Positions 25,909-35,683 of a stretch of 64,000 nucleotides of DNA are shown in pieces. Each line of letters opens with the position of its first letter. The stretch's first letter is position 1. Source of the DNA: Urbifossiella limnaea (GTDB taxonomy: Bacteria > Planctomycetota > Planctomycetia > Gemmatales > Gemmataceae); assembly GCF_007747215.1 (NCBI RefSeq), contig NZ_CP036273.1:4820322-4884321 (forward strand), in the 5' to 3' direction. The position numbers were made by a program, and so were the translations under genes. Below the pieces are notes generated by a model. That model was not told the origin of the DNA, made no database searches, and was given only the letters and a program-made list of their open reading frames with translations.

Positions 25909-27933
25909 GTGACGTCGCCGGCCCTCTTCGGCATCCTCCAGCTCGACCGCGGCGAGCCGTTCGGGTACTCGCAGGTGCCGGGCCTCGTCCAGGCGTGGCT
26001 CCAGGACGCCGGCGGGTTCGCCGCCGTCGGCCTCGTCCTGTACCTGCTCTACGCCCGCTCGGTGCCGACGCAGCTGTCGCAGTCCGAGAAGCTGCGCGTG
26101 CCGGTCACGTCGTGGATGCTCATCGCCGGCCTCATGGCCGCGATCTGCTACGCCGGCGTGTTCGCCCTGATGCTGCTGCCGGGCAACCGCGGCGCCGTTC
26201 CCGAGCCGCCGCCGCCGCCGCCGGGAAGCGCCGTCATCCTCCCGCCGCCGGTCTGGCACTGGCAGTTACAGCCGATGCTGCTGATGGTCGGCGGCATGTT
26301 CGCCATCGTCGGCCTCGGCCAGCCGTTCGTCCGCGACCTGCTCAAGCTCCGCTCGCGGCGCATCTGGGCGCTGTCGAAGCTCGGGTTCAAGGAGGCGGTG
26401 CGGTCGAAACTGCTGTGGCTCGGGCTCCTGATCCTGCCGTTCTTCCTGTTCCGCAACGTGTGGATGGCCACCGTCCGCCCGTCCGACGAGTTCCGCATCC
26501 TGGTCACCGCGTCGATCTTCGCCATCACCGGGCTGGTGCTCTTCACGGCGGCCCTGCTGGCCGCGTTCAGCATCCCCAACGACATCAAGAACCAGACCAT
26601 CCACACCGTCGTGACCAAGCCGGTCGAGCGGTTCGAGATCGTGCTCGGGCGGTTCGTCGGCTACACGGCCCTGATGACGCTGGCGATGGCGGCACTGACG
26701 GCGTTCAGCCTGCTGATGCTGAACACGGCGACGATCGACCCGAAGGCCGAGGCCGAGACGGCGACGGCCCGCGTGCCGGTCCGCGGGGCGCTCAAGTTCG
26801 GGAGCAAGAAGCTCGACTTCGAGGGGACGAACGTCGGCCGGGAGTTCGAGTACCGCAAGTACATCGCCGGCGACCCCCTCTCGCCCCAGCGCGGCATCTG
26901 GGAGTTCGGCGACGTGCCGGGGGCGCTGCCGCGGGCGGCCAAGGACGCGGTCCGGTGCGAGTTCACGTTCGACGTGTTCAAGCTGACCAAGGGCGAGGAG
27001 AACAAGGGCGTGTTCGCCACCTTCCGGGTGGTGACGCACGCCTGCCCCCAGGTCCCGCCGAAGGACAACAGCGGCGAGTGGGAGTGGGCCGACAAGGACG
27101 CCTTCGCCCGGTACAAGGCTGACCTGGACGCCATGCGGAAGGCCGGCCGTAACCCCGAGGGCGCCCCCCCGGACACCGACGGCTGGAAGGCCGCCAACGA
27201 ACTGGCCGAGAAGTACGGCTTCTACGAAATTCGCAACCGCGAGGCGTTCGACTACGCCGTGGGTTACGTGGACATCCCCGCCGGCCTGTTCCGCAACGCG
27301 CAGCAGGGCAACCCGCCGCCGGTGACGGACCCCACCGGCAAGCAGGTGCCCGGCCCGCGCGTCTCGGTGCAGGTGAAGTGCGAGAGCCGCGGGCAACTCC
27401 TCGGCATGGCCCAACCCGACCTCTACCTGTTGGAGGGGAGCCAGCCGTTCACCCTGAACTTCATCAAGGGCATGGTCGGGCTGTGGTGCCGGCTGTGCAT
27501 TGTGGTGGCGCTGGCCGTGGTGTGCAGCACGTACCAGAGCGGCGTCCTCAGCCTGCTGGTGACGGGGCTGATCTTCCTGACCGGGTACGCCACGGAGCAC
27601 CTGTCCGACCTGGCGCTGAACCGCAACATCGGCGGCGGGCCGTTCGAGTCGATTTCCCGGCTCGTGAAGGCCGAGACGCCGACCGCACCGTCGTCGGACA
27701 CGGCGGGCGGCAAGGCGCTCCAGGTCATGGACAAGGGCTGGGCGTGGGTGGTGAGGCGCATCCAGAACATGATCCCGGACGTGGAATCGTTCGTGTGGAC
27801 GGACTTCGTGTCCGAGGGGTTCAACGTCAACTCCGAGTACCTGCTGGTGAACCTGCTGGTGACCGCGGGCTACTTGTTGCCGTGGTTCGTGCTCGGGTAC
27901 TTCCTGATGAAGTCGCGGGAAGTGGCGAACTGA
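25909..27933 (+). CDS. Large ABC-2 type permease
   Basis: A 674-residue protein with GTG start. Hydrophobic helices are visible at about residues 35-50, 70-95, 122-145, 168-185, 205-228 and 245-270. A roughly 240-residue extracytoplasmic insertion (about 275-515) follows, then further helices (WCRLCIVVALAVVCSTYQSGVLSLLVTGLIF and a last one near 640-665). The long insertion makes it much bigger than a normal ABC-2 permease and resembles the Gld-type permeases of planctomycetes. It probably works with the ATPase just upstream and the anchored protein downstream. Confidence 0.8.
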   Translation: MTSPALFGILQLDRGEPFGYSQVPGLVQAWLQDAGGFAAVGLVLYLLYARSVPTQLSQSEKLRVPVTSWMLIAGLMAAICYAGVFALMLLPGNRGAVPEPPPPPPGSAVILPPPVWHWQLQPMLLMVGGMFAIVGLGQPFVRDLLKLRSRRIWALSKLGFKEAVRSKLLWLGLLILPFFLFRNVWMATVRPSDEFRILVTASIFAITGLVLFTAALLAAFSIPNDIKNQTIHTVVTKPVERFEIVLGRFVGYTALMTLAMAALTAFSLLMLNTATIDPKAEAETATARVPVRGALKFGSKKLDFEGTNVGREFEYRKYIAGDPLSPQRGIWEFGDVPGALPRAAKDAVRCEFTFDVFKLTKGEENKGVFATFRVVTHACPQVPPKDNSGEWEWADKDAFARYKADLDAMRKAGRNPEGAPPDTDGWKAANELAEKYGFYEIRNREAFDYAVGYVDIPAGLFRNAQQGNPPPVTDPTGKQVPGPRVSVQVKCESRGQLLGMAQPDLYLLEGSQPFTLNFIKGMVGLWCRLCIVVALAVVCSTYQSGVLSLLVTGLIFLTGYATEHLSDLALNRNIGGGPFESISRLVKAETPTAPSSDTAGGKALQVMDKGWAWVVRRIQNMIPDVESFVWTDFVSEGFNVNSEYLLVNLLVTAGYLLPWFVLGYFLMKSREVAN

Positions 27934-27937
27934 TTTC

Positions 27938-28031
27938 GAGTTTCGAGCTTGGAGTTTCGAGTTTCGAGTGGTGGCACTTGCCGCCGCACGGAGCACGAGG
28001 CGCCGAACTCGAAACTCCAAACTCGAAACTC
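27938..28031. repeat. GAGTTTCGA-type repeats forming an inverted array
   Basis: The left block (27938-27968) holds four GAGTTTCGAG-like units, and the right block (28006-28038) holds their complement, CTCGAAACTC-like units. About 26 of 27 positions pair across a roughly 40-base loop. The array fills the gap between the permease and the next gene and abuts its start, leaving no clear ribosome site. Confidence 0.7.
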
Positions 28032-28042
28032 GAAACTCTGCA

Positions 28043-30130
28043 ATGAACCCGCTCCAGAAGGCCGCCGTCCGCCGCAAGCTGTGGTACCTCGGGGTCATCC
28101 TCGGGCTTTTCACCGTCAGCATGTACTGGCGCGGCACCCTCGACATCCCGCTCGCCGGCAAGGTCGGGTTCGCCACCGCTCTGGCCGAACGCACCATCAA
28201 GTACCAGGCCACCCGGCACGAGCTCCGCGAACTGGAGCAGGGCGACCCCGAAATCCTCGGCACCGTCGCCCGGCTGCTCCTCACCGGTTCCCGCGGGTTC
28301 GCGATGACGGCGCTATGGTACAACGCCATCGACCAGCAGAAGCGGAACGACTTCCACAAATTCGAGCAGTCGGTCAAGGCCGTCACCACGCTCCAGCCGC
28401 ACTTCATCACGCCGTGGATCTTTCAGAGCTGGAACATCGCCTACAACGTGTCCGTCGAGATGCAGTCGATGGGCGACATGTACTTCTACATCGCCCGCGG
28501 CATCGAGCTGCTGTCGGAGGGCGAGCGGCGGAACAAGAAGTCGCCGGACATGCGGTACCAGATCGGCTTCTACTACCAGAACAAGTTCGGCGTCGCCGAC
28601 CAGGTGCAGACGCTCCGCTGCCTGTACGACCTGAGCAACATCCCGACCGGCGAGCGGAACCCGGCCGACTTCCTGGACAAGGACGGCGGCGTCGACCTGA
28701 AGCGGTTCCAGACGTTCTGCGAGAAGAACCCGCTCCTGGTGCGGCGGCTCCGCGGCGAGGAGCGGCGCGACCGCGACCGGAAGGACAAGAGCTTCGAGAC
28801 GCTCCGCGCCCGCACGCCGGCGGACGTGGTGGACTTCCTGCGGACCAACTACAAGGTGCCGAGCCGGTTCCGCAACGCCGGCGGCGAGCTGGCCGACCCG
28901 GAGCGGCAGTTCCCGGCCCTGCCGCCGAAGTTCGACGAGGGCCGCGACGAGGCCAGCGCCGGCGAACTGACCCGCGACCCGGCGTTTACCGGCTTCATGG
29001 CGGCGCGGGCGTGGTTCGCCTACGCCAACACGCTGGTCCCTCCGAACCCGAAGGACGCCAACGACAACCCACTGCCGGCGTCGACGCCGCGGCCGGGCGA
29101 GTTCGACCAGTTCAAGTACCGGGTGCCCCGGCTGCCGATGCTCATCATCTTCCGCCAGGGGCCGCCGCGGGCGCAGTCGTACCAGGCCGAGATGTTGACG
29201 AAGGACGGGTGGTTCGACAAGGACGGCTGGGACGTGGACGGCCGGGTCGACGAGTCGAGCGCGTGGTTCGCCGAGCCGAGCCCCGGCGGGCCGCGGAAGC
29301 GGACGGTGGTCATCGGCACCGGCCGGGACTGGTCCCGCGAGGCGTGGGAGCAGGCGGCGCAGATGTGGCGGACGCACGGCGAGAACTACGGCCAGCTCCT
29401 CGACGCGGCCCGGCTCGCGCGCTACCGTGAAGACGCCCGCATCCCACTGGGGGCGTCCGACTTCGTGCCACTGCCACCCGAGATCACGCCCGATCAGGCG
29501 GCCGCGGACCCGGCGTTCGCCCGCCGCCACGCCGCCACGACGGCGCTGTTCTTCTACCACCAGAACCGGACGGTGACGAACTTCCCGTACTACCTCGCCA
29601 ACGCTCAGGCCGAGGCGCGGGCCGACACCGTCCGCGCCCGCAAGACTCTGTTCGAGGCCGACCAGTCCCGCCGCGCCGGCAACCGCCTGGAGGCCATCCG
29701 GCTGTACAAGGACGGGCTGGAGCAGTGGAAGAGCGTGTTGCTGGCGAACCCGGCGTACCACCGCCCCGAGCGGTTCGACCGCGTCGAGGAGGAGACGTTC
29801 GAGTTCGAGTTGGACTACCTCCGGCTGCTGGCCCAGGACGACCGGCGGGTGCAGGACAAGGCGCTGGAGGTGCTCCGCGAGGGCGTGTCGGCGGTCCTGC
29901 CGTTCCAGGGTGCCAGGGTGGCGATCCCGGTGTCGTACGACCTGAAGCTCCGTGTCGCCGACGAGTTCTTTTCGGTGTTCGGCGGGACGATGCCGACGAC
30001 CCTGACCGACGGGCGCGGCGGCACGCCGTGGATCCGGCCGGACATCCGCAACACCGTACTCGGCCGTCAGGGCGTGGTGGTCACGCCGCCCAGCGGTCCG
30101 GGCACGACGCCGACTCCGGGCCAGCCGTAA
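28043..30130 (+). CDS. Large membrane-anchored protein of unknown function
   Basis: A 695-residue protein from ATG 28043. One N-terminal helix (LWYLGVILGLFTVSMYW, about residues 13-30) anchors a long, mostly alpha-helical region rich in Trp, Tyr and Arg, perhaps TPR-like in places (WIFQSWNIAYNVSVEMQSMGD; RRAGNRLEAIRLYKDGLEQW). Orthologous-looking proteins in planctomycetes sit beside such ABC exporters. No enzymatic motif is seen. It follows the permease by 109 bases of repeat DNA, so it is probably part of the same unit. Confidence 0.65.
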   Translation: MNPLQKAAVRRKLWYLGVILGLFTVSMYWRGTLDIPLAGKVGFATALAERTIKYQATRHELRELEQGDPEILGTVARLLLTGSRGFAMTALWYNAIDQQKRNDFHKFEQSVKAVTTLQPHFITPWIFQSWNIAYNVSVEMQSMGDMYFYIARGIELLSEGERRNKKSPDMRYQIGFYYQNKFGVADQVQTLRCLYDLSNIPTGERNPADFLDKDGGVDLKRFQTFCEKNPLLVRRLRGEERRDRDRKDKSFETLRARTPADVVDFLRTNYKVPSRFRNAGGELADPERQFPALPPKFDEGRDEASAGELTRDPAFTGFMAARAWFAYANTLVPPNPKDANDNPLPASTPRPGEFDQFKYRVPRLPMLIIFRQGPPRAQSYQAEMLTKDGWFDKDGWDVDGRVDESSAWFAEPSPGGPRKRTVVIGTGRDWSREAWEQAAQMWRTHGENYGQLLDAARLARYREDARIPLGASDFVPLPPEITPDQAAADPAFARRHAATTALFFYHQNRTVTNFPYYLANAQAEARADTVRARKTLFEADQSRRAGNRLEAIRLYKDGLEQWKSVLLANPAYHRPERFDRVEEETFEFELDYLRLLAQDDRRVQDKALEVLREGVSAVLPFQGARVAIPVSYDLKLRVADEFFSVFGGTMPTTLTDGRGGTPWIRPDIRNTVLGRQGVVVTPPSGPGTTPTPGQP

Positions 30131-30145
30131 CCCGACCCCCAGTCC

Positions 30146-30175
30146 AACGCCCACCCGCCCCGACGGGTGGGCGTT
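30146..30175 (+). terminator. Hairpin after the anchored protein gene
   Basis: Perfect 12-bp stem 30146-30157 / 30164-30175, loop CCCCGA. It starts 15 bases after the stop and 30 bases before the next gene. Confidence 0.65.
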
Positions 30176-30205
30176 GCCCACCTTCCCCCCTCGTCACCGC
30201 TCGTC

Positions 30206-30970
30206 ATGACCGACATCGCGCTCGCGATCCTCGCCCACCCCGACGACGCCGAATTCCTCTGCGCCGGCACCCTGATCCGCCTGGCCAAGGAGAAGGGTTG
30301 GGCCGTCCACGTCGCCAGCATGACGCCCGGCGACTGCGGCTCGGCCGAGCACACGCCGGAAGAAATCGCTCGCATCCGCCGCGGCGAGGGCGCGGCCGCG
30401 GCGGCCGCGATCGGCGCGGCGTACCACTGCCTCGAGGAACGCGACCTGCGCGTGATCTACAACGAGCCGGCGCTGGAGAAAGTGGTGCGGCTTCTGAACA
30501 AGGTGCGGCCGCGGGTCGTGTTCACGCACAGCCCCGACGATTACCACCTCGACCACGAGCAGACGAGCAAGTTGGTCCGCGCCGCCACGTTCGCCGCGCC
30601 GATCGGCAACTTCCTCCACAACCGCCCCGGCGCGGACGAACGCCACCCGCCGCTCGACCACATCCCGCACCTCTACTACTGCGACCCGCTCGAGGGCGTG
30701 GACGCTTTCGGAAACGCGATCGCGCCGGCGTTCCGCGTGGACGTGTCGGCGGTGATCGACGACAAGGGGCGGATGCTGGCGTGCCACGAAAGCCAGCGGG
30801 CGTGGCTGCGGAAGCACCACGGCGTCGACAACCTCGTGGACTCGATGAGGGCGTGGGGCGCGACGCAGGGGGCGGCCGCGGGCGTCGCCTTCGCCGAGGG
30901 CTTCCGCCAGCACCTCGGCCACAGCTACCCGCACGACAACCTCGTCGCCGAACTCCTCGGCCGGGTGTAG
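30206..30970 (+). CDS. PIG-L (LmbE-like) N-acetylglucosamine deacetylase family protein
   Basis: A 254-residue zinc deacetylase. The two metal motifs are plain: AHPDDAEF near the N-terminus and HSPDDYHLDHEQ in the middle. Relatives deacetylate GlcNAc-containing small molecules (BshB in bacillithiol, MshB in mycothiol) or antibiotic intermediates. The ending with SYPHDNLVAELLG resembles the BshB1 subgroup, but no bshA or bshC is nearby. ATG 30206 sits next to the first strand; the upstream in-frame GTG is less likely. Confidence 0.85.
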   Translation: MTDIALAILAHPDDAEFLCAGTLIRLAKEKGWAVHVASMTPGDCGSAEHTPEEIARIRRGEGAAAAAAIGAAYHCLEERDLRVIYNEPALEKVVRLLNKVRPRVVFTHSPDDYHLDHEQTSKLVRAATFAAPIGNFLHNRPGADERHPPLDHIPHLYYCDPLEGVDAFGNAIAPAFRVDVSAVIDDKGRMLACHESQRAWLRKHHGVDNLVDSMRAWGATQGAAAGVAFAEGFRQHLGHSYPHDNLVAELLGRV

Positions 30971-30979
30971 CTCCGACCG

Positions 30980-31043
30980 TGGGACAGAGGGACTCAGGGA
31001 CAGAAAGCTGAAGAATGCTCTGACTGCCCGTCCCTCCGTCCCA
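30980..31043. terminator. Imperfect inverted repeat between convergent genes
   Basis: Arms 30980-30993 and 31030-31043 (TGGGACAGAGGGAC type) match at 13 of 14 positions around a 36-base loop. It lies between the PIG-L gene and the convergent esterase, and the stop of the latter begins at 31045. Confidence 0.45.
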
Positions 31044-31044
31044 A

Positions 31045-31896
31045 TCACCGCCACAGCCACTTCAAGCTATCCGGCAGGATCACGCCGCCGTGGCGGCCGT
31101 TGTGCCCGCCGTCGCCGTACACCAGGCGGTAGTCGTAGCTCATGTGCCGCAGTGCCGCGGCCATGCTCAGGTTCGCGAGCGGCCAGTGGCCGTGCAGGTT
31201 GTCCAGGTCGCCCGACCCGTCCTGCAGGAATACCCGGATCGGCTTCCGCTCCGTCTTGCGGATCAGGCCCGGGTACACGTCCCCCCCGCGGATGTTGGTG
31301 AAGCTGCCGACGTGGCTGAGCACCTTCGAGAAAAGGTCCGGCCGTTCCCACGCCGCGGTGAACGCGCAGATGCCGCCGGAACTAATACCGCAGATCGCAC
31401 GACCGGCCGCGTCCTGGCGTAGCTTCACGGTTTTCCCCACCTCCGGGAGAAGCTCTTTCTCCAGGAAGCCGGCATACTGGTCGGAAAGGGTGTCGTACTC
31501 GAAGCTCCGGTTGGAGCGGCCCTTCCCGCCGCCCTCGGCCGGGAACGTGCCGGGGTTCACGAACACCGCCACCGTGACGGGCATTTCCTTCCGATGGATG
31601 AGGTTGTCGAACACGACCGGCACCCGGTACTGGCCCTTCTCGGCCACGTAAGAACCGCCGTCCTGAAAGACCATCACGCACGCCGGCTCCGCCTCCCGGT
31701 ACTGGGCCGGCACGTACACCCAGTAGTCGCGCTCGGTGCCGGCGAACACCTTGCTCGGCAACTTCAGCGGGCCGGTGACGGAGCCCTTCGGCACGCCCGG
31801 CTGCCATTCCGAGTCGGGGCCGAGGGTGTAGTCGTCGGCCGCCGGGGCGGGCACGGCGGCGAGAGCGAGTGCGAGCGCGGGTACGAGGCAGCGCAT
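31045..31896 (-). CDS. Secreted esterase (enterochelin esterase/EsteraseD-like fold)
   Basis: A 283-residue alpha/beta hydrolase. The signal peptide is [19 protein letters not shown]. The nucleophile elbow is GISSGG, preceded by a conserved FQDGG and [11 protein letters not shown] pattern seen in Fes/YieL-like esterases. The His is in [12 protein letters not shown] near the C-terminus. Those enzymes hydrolyse siderophore or sugar esters; here the substrate is unknown. ATG 31896 gives a clean signal peptide and follows an AAAGG site, whereas an in-frame start at 32082 would run into the divergent kinase gene. Confidence 0.82.
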   Translation of the reverse strand: MRCLVPALALALAAVPAPAADDYTLGPDSEWQPGVPKGSVTGPLKLPSKVFAGTERDYWVYVPAQYREAEPACVMVFQDGGSYVAEKGQYRVPVVFDNLIHRKEMPVTVAVFVNPGTFPAEGGGKGRSNRSFEYDTLSDQYAGFLEKELLPEVGKTVKLRQDAAGRAICGISSGGICAFTAAWERPDLFSKVLSHVGSFTNIRGGDVYPGLIRKTERKPIRVFLQDGSGDLDNLHGHWPLANLSMAAALRHMSYDYRLVYGDGGHNGRHGGVILPDSLKWLWR

Positions 31897-31937
31897 CGGA
31901 CGGGCCTTTCGCGGGGAGAGGGGACGGGGCCAAGCGT

Positions 31938-33701
31938 ATGGACACGGCCCCCGCCCCGCCAGCGCCGCGGGGCCCGGCCGTGAACACGCCCCACCCCGAC
32001 GAGCGCCTCCAGCGGGCGCTGGACAAGTTCCTGACCAGGGGCGGGCCGTTCGTCCTCCCGGAGGGGCCGCCGCCGACCGCACTCCTCCCCGCGCCGCCCG
32101 GCGGGCTGCCGCCGGACACGAAGCTGAACGCGGCCCTGCCCACGCCCGCGGTCATCCCCCGGCCGGCCCCGCGCGAGCCGTCGCCGACGCCGATTCCGGG
32201 CGCGTCGCGCGCCGTCGTCACGACCGACGCCGTGCTCGCGGGGCTCGACCACGTGGTGTGGTCGGTGTCGCCCGACGGGGCTCTCGTGTACCTCCTCGGC
32301 GGCCCCGTCGAGCGACTGTTCGGCCACCCCGCCGAGTTCTTCCTCGACAAGTCCGACGGCTGGCTCTCCGCCCTCCCCGACGACGACGCCGACCGCCTCC
32401 GCGCCGCGTTCGCCGGCCTCTCGGCCGCCGGGTCGTTCGTCGTCGAGCACACCGCCGGCGGGCGGCGCGTCGTGACGCGTGGCCGGTTGCTGCTCCGCCC
32501 CGACGGCCGACCGATACGCGTGGACGGGAGCACAACCGAACTGACGGAGACGGCCACCGAGCGCGAGTTGCGGGCGAAGCTGGCGGTTGCCGAAGAGGCG
32601 CTGCGGGCGACGGCGCGGCTCGGCACCCTGGGACGACTGGTGAGCGGCGTGGCCCACGACTTCAACAATTGCCTGACGGTCGTGTCCGGGAACGCCGAAC
32701 TGCTCCGCGAACTGCTGCCGGCCGACGACCCGCTCCGCGACACGGCCGGCGAGATCGTCGCGCACGTGGCGTCGGCGGCACTCGTGGCCCGACAGTTGGT
32801 GGCGTTCGGCAAGCCGACGGGGGCGTGCTCGGGCCCCACCGACCCGGCCAACGAGATCCGCGTTCTGGACCGGCTTCTGCGACGGCTCACGGGCGAGGAC
32901 ATCACACTCGACGTGCTTCTCGCCCCCGGCGTTCCGCCGATCCCGGTCGGCGCCGGCTCGCTGGCGCAGGTGGTGCTCAACCTCGTCGCCAACGCCCGCG
33001 ACGCCATCCCGCGCCACGGCACGGTGACGCTTCGCGTTGCTGAGGCGGTCGTCGATCGCGCCCGCGAGGGCTGGCCCGAGGGCCTACCCGCCGGGCGGTA
33101 CGTGGCACTGACGGTAGCGGACACCGGCGTGGGAATGACGGAGGCGGTGCGGGCGCGGATGTTCGACCCGTACTTCACGACGAAGGGGCCTGCCGGGAAC
33201 GGCGTCGGCCTGGCGACCGTCGCGGAGATCGTGCGGACCGCCGGCGGGCACATCGAGGTGGAATCGGCGGCGGGGTGGGGCACGAGTGTGCGGGTGTTCT
33301 TCCCGCCGGCCGACTACCCGCCCGCGGTCGTGCCGCCGACGGCACCCGAGGCGCCGCCGCGGCCTGCGACGGTGCTGCTAGTGCAGGACGCGACGCGCGT
33401 CCGCGACCTGGCCGCGTCGGCGCTTCAGCACGCCGGGTATCGCGTGCTGGAGGCCGACGACGGGGTCGCCGGCGAGGAACGGGCGCGGCTGTACGCCGGG
33501 CCGATCGACCTGCTGGTCACGGACGTCGGCCTGCCGAAGCAGGACGGCCGCGAGTTGGCGTCGGCCCTGCGGGCGGCGCGGCCGGGGCTGCGGGTGCTGT
33601 TCGCGTCGGGCTCGGCGGCCGAGGTGCCGGGGCCGCTGCTTCCGAAGCCTTACACTCCTGCCGAATTGTTGGCCGCTGTGCGGCTGTTGCTGGATGGTTG
33701 A
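31938..33701 (+). CDS. Hybrid sensor histidine kinase with C-terminal receiver
   Basis: A 587-residue protein without membrane helices. A Pro-rich leader (1-90) precedes a PAS-like domain (about 95-205, [22 protein letters not shown]). The dimerisation helix carries the phospho-acceptor His240 in [10 protein letters not shown]. The ATPase domain shows N box [11 protein letters not shown]1 DTGVGM and G2 [10 protein letters not shown] receiver domain (478-585) has Asp529 in LVTDVGLP and Lys in LPKPYT; only one acidic residue is seen in the first pocket (LLVQD). It probably signals to a separate output regulator not found here. Confidence 0.88.
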   Translation: MDTAPAPPAPRGPAVNTPHPDERLQRALDKFLTRGGPFVLPEGPPPTALLPAPPGGLPPDTKLNAALPTPAVIPRPAPREPSPTPIPGASRAVVTTDAVLAGLDHVVWSVSPDGALVYLLGGPVERLFGHPAEFFLDKSDGWLSALPDDDADRLRAAFAGLSAAGSFVVEHTAGGRRVVTRGRLLLRPDGRPIRVDGSTTELTETATERELRAKLAVAEEALRATARLGTLGRLVSGVAHDFNNCLTVVSGNAELLRELLPADDPLRDTAGEIVAHVASAALVARQLVAFGKPTGACSGPTDPANEIRVLDRLLRRLTGEDITLDVLLAPGVPPIPVGAGSLAQVVLNLVANARDAIPRHGTVTLRVAEAVVDRAREGWPEGLPAGRYVALTVADTGVGMTEAVRARMFDPYFTTKGPAGNGVGLATVAEIVRTAGGHIEVESAAGWGTSVRVFFPPADYPPAVVPPTAPEAPPRPATVLLVQDATRVRDLAASALQHAGYRVLEADDGVAGEERARLYAGPIDLLVTDVGLPKQDGRELASALRAARPGLRVLFASGSAAEVPGPLLPKPYTPAELLAAVRLLLDG

Positions 33702-33738
33702 TCATCCCGCAGCGTGGTCACTTCTGGTAGTATCAAGC

Positions 33739-34041
33739 ATGTCCGGCCGAGTGTTCTTTGACGTGGATCCCGGCCCGCTCCGGCTCCCGCGCGAGCGGAT
33801 CGACGGGGCCGACCCGGGAAAGCTCCAGTGACAGATCGCCCGGCACGGCCGGTCACTCGCCGGCATGCCGCCGGTGTACGTGTACCGCGGGTCGGACGGC
33901 GAGTTGCTGATCGCCGACGGCGTGACCCGGGCGACGCGTGCCGCCAAGCTCTGCCCCGGCGTGCCGATCCCCGCGGAGTTGCTCGGCGTGCGACCATACC
34001 CCATCCGGCACCTGCCGACCGTTCAGGAGAAGTTGCCGTGA
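33739..34041 (+). pseudogene. ParB-like small protein interrupted by an in-frame TGA
   Basis: From ATG 33739 the frame reads MSGRVFFDVDPGPLRLPRE through GADPGKLQ, meets TGA at 33829-33831, then continues in the same frame as QIARHGRSLAGMPPVYVYRG, then DGVTRATRAAKLCPGV, to TGA 34039. The two parts together form one 100-residue ParB/sulfiredoxin-like fold that I know from planctomycetes and cyanobacteria, where Arg usually fills the stop position (CGA to TGA would be one change). No Shine-Dalgarno is seen; TAGTAT five bases before ATG could be a leaderless -10. The stop overlaps the next start (GTGA). Confidence 0.65.
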
Positions 34042-34247
34042 ACCCGACGTCGCACGACGAGTTGGTCGAGGCTCTCGCGGAACTTCGCCAGGCGCTGCCG
34101 TCGCTTCGGCTGGGGCAGTTGGTGGCAAACCTGGCGACCGTGGCCCGCGGGCCCGAAGCGGGGGTTGTGTGGGACGTGAATGACGACGAACTCCTTGCCG
34201 CGGCCCGCTGGCAGCTCGCCCAGCTGACGCAGCCGGCGGCGTCGTAA
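34038..34247 (+). CDS. Small partner protein of the ParB-like module
   Basis: A 69-residue helical protein with GTG start at 34038 overlapping the stop of the interrupted gene. The sequence runs as one helical hairpin (LVEALAELRQALPSLRLGQLVANLATVA) followed by VVWDVNDDELLAAARW. I recall this pairing of a ParB-like 100-residue protein with a roughly 70-residue protein of the RLGQLVANLA...WDVxDxELLAAA type in several planctomycetes. Function unknown. With the upstream stop, its translation would rely on re-initiation or independent entry. Confidence 0.7.
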   Translation: MNPTSHDELVEALAELRQALPSLRLGQLVANLATVARGPEAGVVWDVNDDELLAAARWQLAQLTQPAAS

Positions 34248-34257
34248 GGGGACGCGG

Positions 34258-35667
34258 TCAAAACACGAAATAGATGAACGGCCGCCCGGCCGCCGGGCCG
34301 AGGGTGACGAGCAGTACCACGATGCCGACGTAGCAGGTGGCGCGCACCGCCGGGGGCAGGTCGAGCAGCCGGCACGTCGCGCCGCGAAGCCCGCTGAAGC
34401 CGTGCCCCAGCGCCACCAGCGCCACCAACCCCGGCACCCAGACCGGCACGCCGTCGGCGACCACACCGAACGCGCACCACGACCGCAGCAGAAGCTCACC
34501 ACTCGCCCAGTCCGGCATCCGCACCACCACCATCCCCGCGACCGTCAGCCACAGCGTGACCCCCCACGCGACGAAGGCCCACGCCCGGCTGCCGCGAACC
34601 GCATCGGCCCACGGCACGCCCGTAAGGGTGCGGTCCCAGGCGCGGTGGGCGCACACCAGCAGCCCGTTCCACACCCCGAAAGCGAGCCACGCCCACGCCG
34701 CGCCGTGCCACAGCCCGCAGGCCACGAACACGATCATGACGTTCCGGTACGCCCGGAGTCCGCCCCCGCGGCCGCCGCCGAGCGGGACGTACAGGTAGTC
34801 GCGCAGCCACGCCGACAGCGACACGTGCCAGCGGCGCCAGAAGTCGGGCACGCTCGTCGCCAGGTACGGGAAGCGGAAGTTCAGAGGGAGTGTGAACCCG
34901 AACCACAGCGCCAGTCCGACCGCGATGTCGGAGTAGCCGCTGAAGTCGCAGTAGAGCTGCGTCGCCCACGCCAGACACGCCCAGCGGTGCTCCGCCGGGC
35001 CGAACGCGGCCGGGTCGGCGAACACCGGCGACACGACCAGCGCGTCCAGCTGGTCGGCGATGAGCAACTTCTTGAACAGCCCCAGGAGCAGGAAGTGGAG
35101 CCCGTCCGCCGCGTGTCGGGCGGTGACCGCCGGCGGCGTTGCCATCTGCGGCAGGAACTCGGCGGCGCGCACGACCGGCCCGGCAGCGAGTTGCGGGAAG
35201 AACGACACGAACAGGGCGTAGTCGAGCGGCGAGCGGACGGCGCGGACGGCGCCGCGGTACACGTCCACGGTGTACGCGATCCCCTGAAACGTGTGGAAGC
35301 TGATCCCGAGCGGCAGCAGGATGTCCCACGCCCGGGCGGGGAGCGGGCCGCCGAGTGACACCACGTTGTCGTAGATAAACGCCGTGTACTTGAAGGCGAC
35401 GAGCAGGCCGAGGTTCGCCGCGACGCTGGCGGACAGCCAGCGCCGGCGGGCGCGACCGGTGGCGGCGTCCTCGATGCGGACGGCGGCGACGTAGTCGATC
35501 GCAGTGCAGAGAAGGATGACCCACAGGTACTGGGGGCTGAGCCAGGCGTAAAAGAGCCACCCGGCGGCGAGCAGGACGCGGTACTTCGGCGCGCGGCCGC
35601 GGGCGGCGTGGTACAGCACCAGCACCGCCGGCAGGAACAGCCAGAACGCCTTCGTGGCGAAGACCAC
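34258..35667 (-). CDS. MBOAT-family O-acyltransferase (AlgI-like)
   Basis: A 469-residue polytopic membrane protein with about ten helices. Family marks are PLGISFHTFQGIAYTVDVYRG, FPQLAAGPVVRAAEFLPQ, the DFSGYSDIAVGLA block, and the catalytic His in CGLWHGAAW. AlgI-type proteins carry acetyl groups across the membrane for transfer to an extracytoplasmic polysaccharide by an SGNH partner, which is encoded immediately upstream. GTG 35667 is chosen because GGAGG lies five bases before it; ATG 35715 would overlap the upstream gene. Confidence 0.92.
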   Translation of the reverse strand: MVFATKAFWLFLPAVLVLYHAARGRAPKYRVLLAAGWLFYAWLSPQYLWVILLCTAIDYVAAVRIEDAATGRARRRWLSASVAANLGLLVAFKYTAFIYDNVVSLGGPLPARAWDILLPLGISFHTFQGIAYTVDVYRGAVRAVRSPLDYALFVSFFPQLAAGPVVRAAEFLPQMATPPAVTARHAADGLHFLLLGLFKKLLIADQLDALVVSPVFADPAAFGPAEHRWACLAWATQLYCDFSGYSDIAVGLALWFGFTLPLNFRFPYLATSVPDFWRRWHVSLSAWLRDYLYVPLGGGRGGGLRAYRNVMIVFVACGLWHGAAWAWLAFGVWNGLLVCAHRAWDRTLTGVPWADAVRGSRAWAFVAWGVTLWLTVAGMVVVRMPDWASGELLLRSWCAFGVVADGVPVWVPGLVALVALGHGFSGLRGATCRLLDLPPAVRATCYVGIVVLLVTLGPAAGRPFIYFVF

Positions 35668-35683
35668 CACCGCCTCCGTGCGG

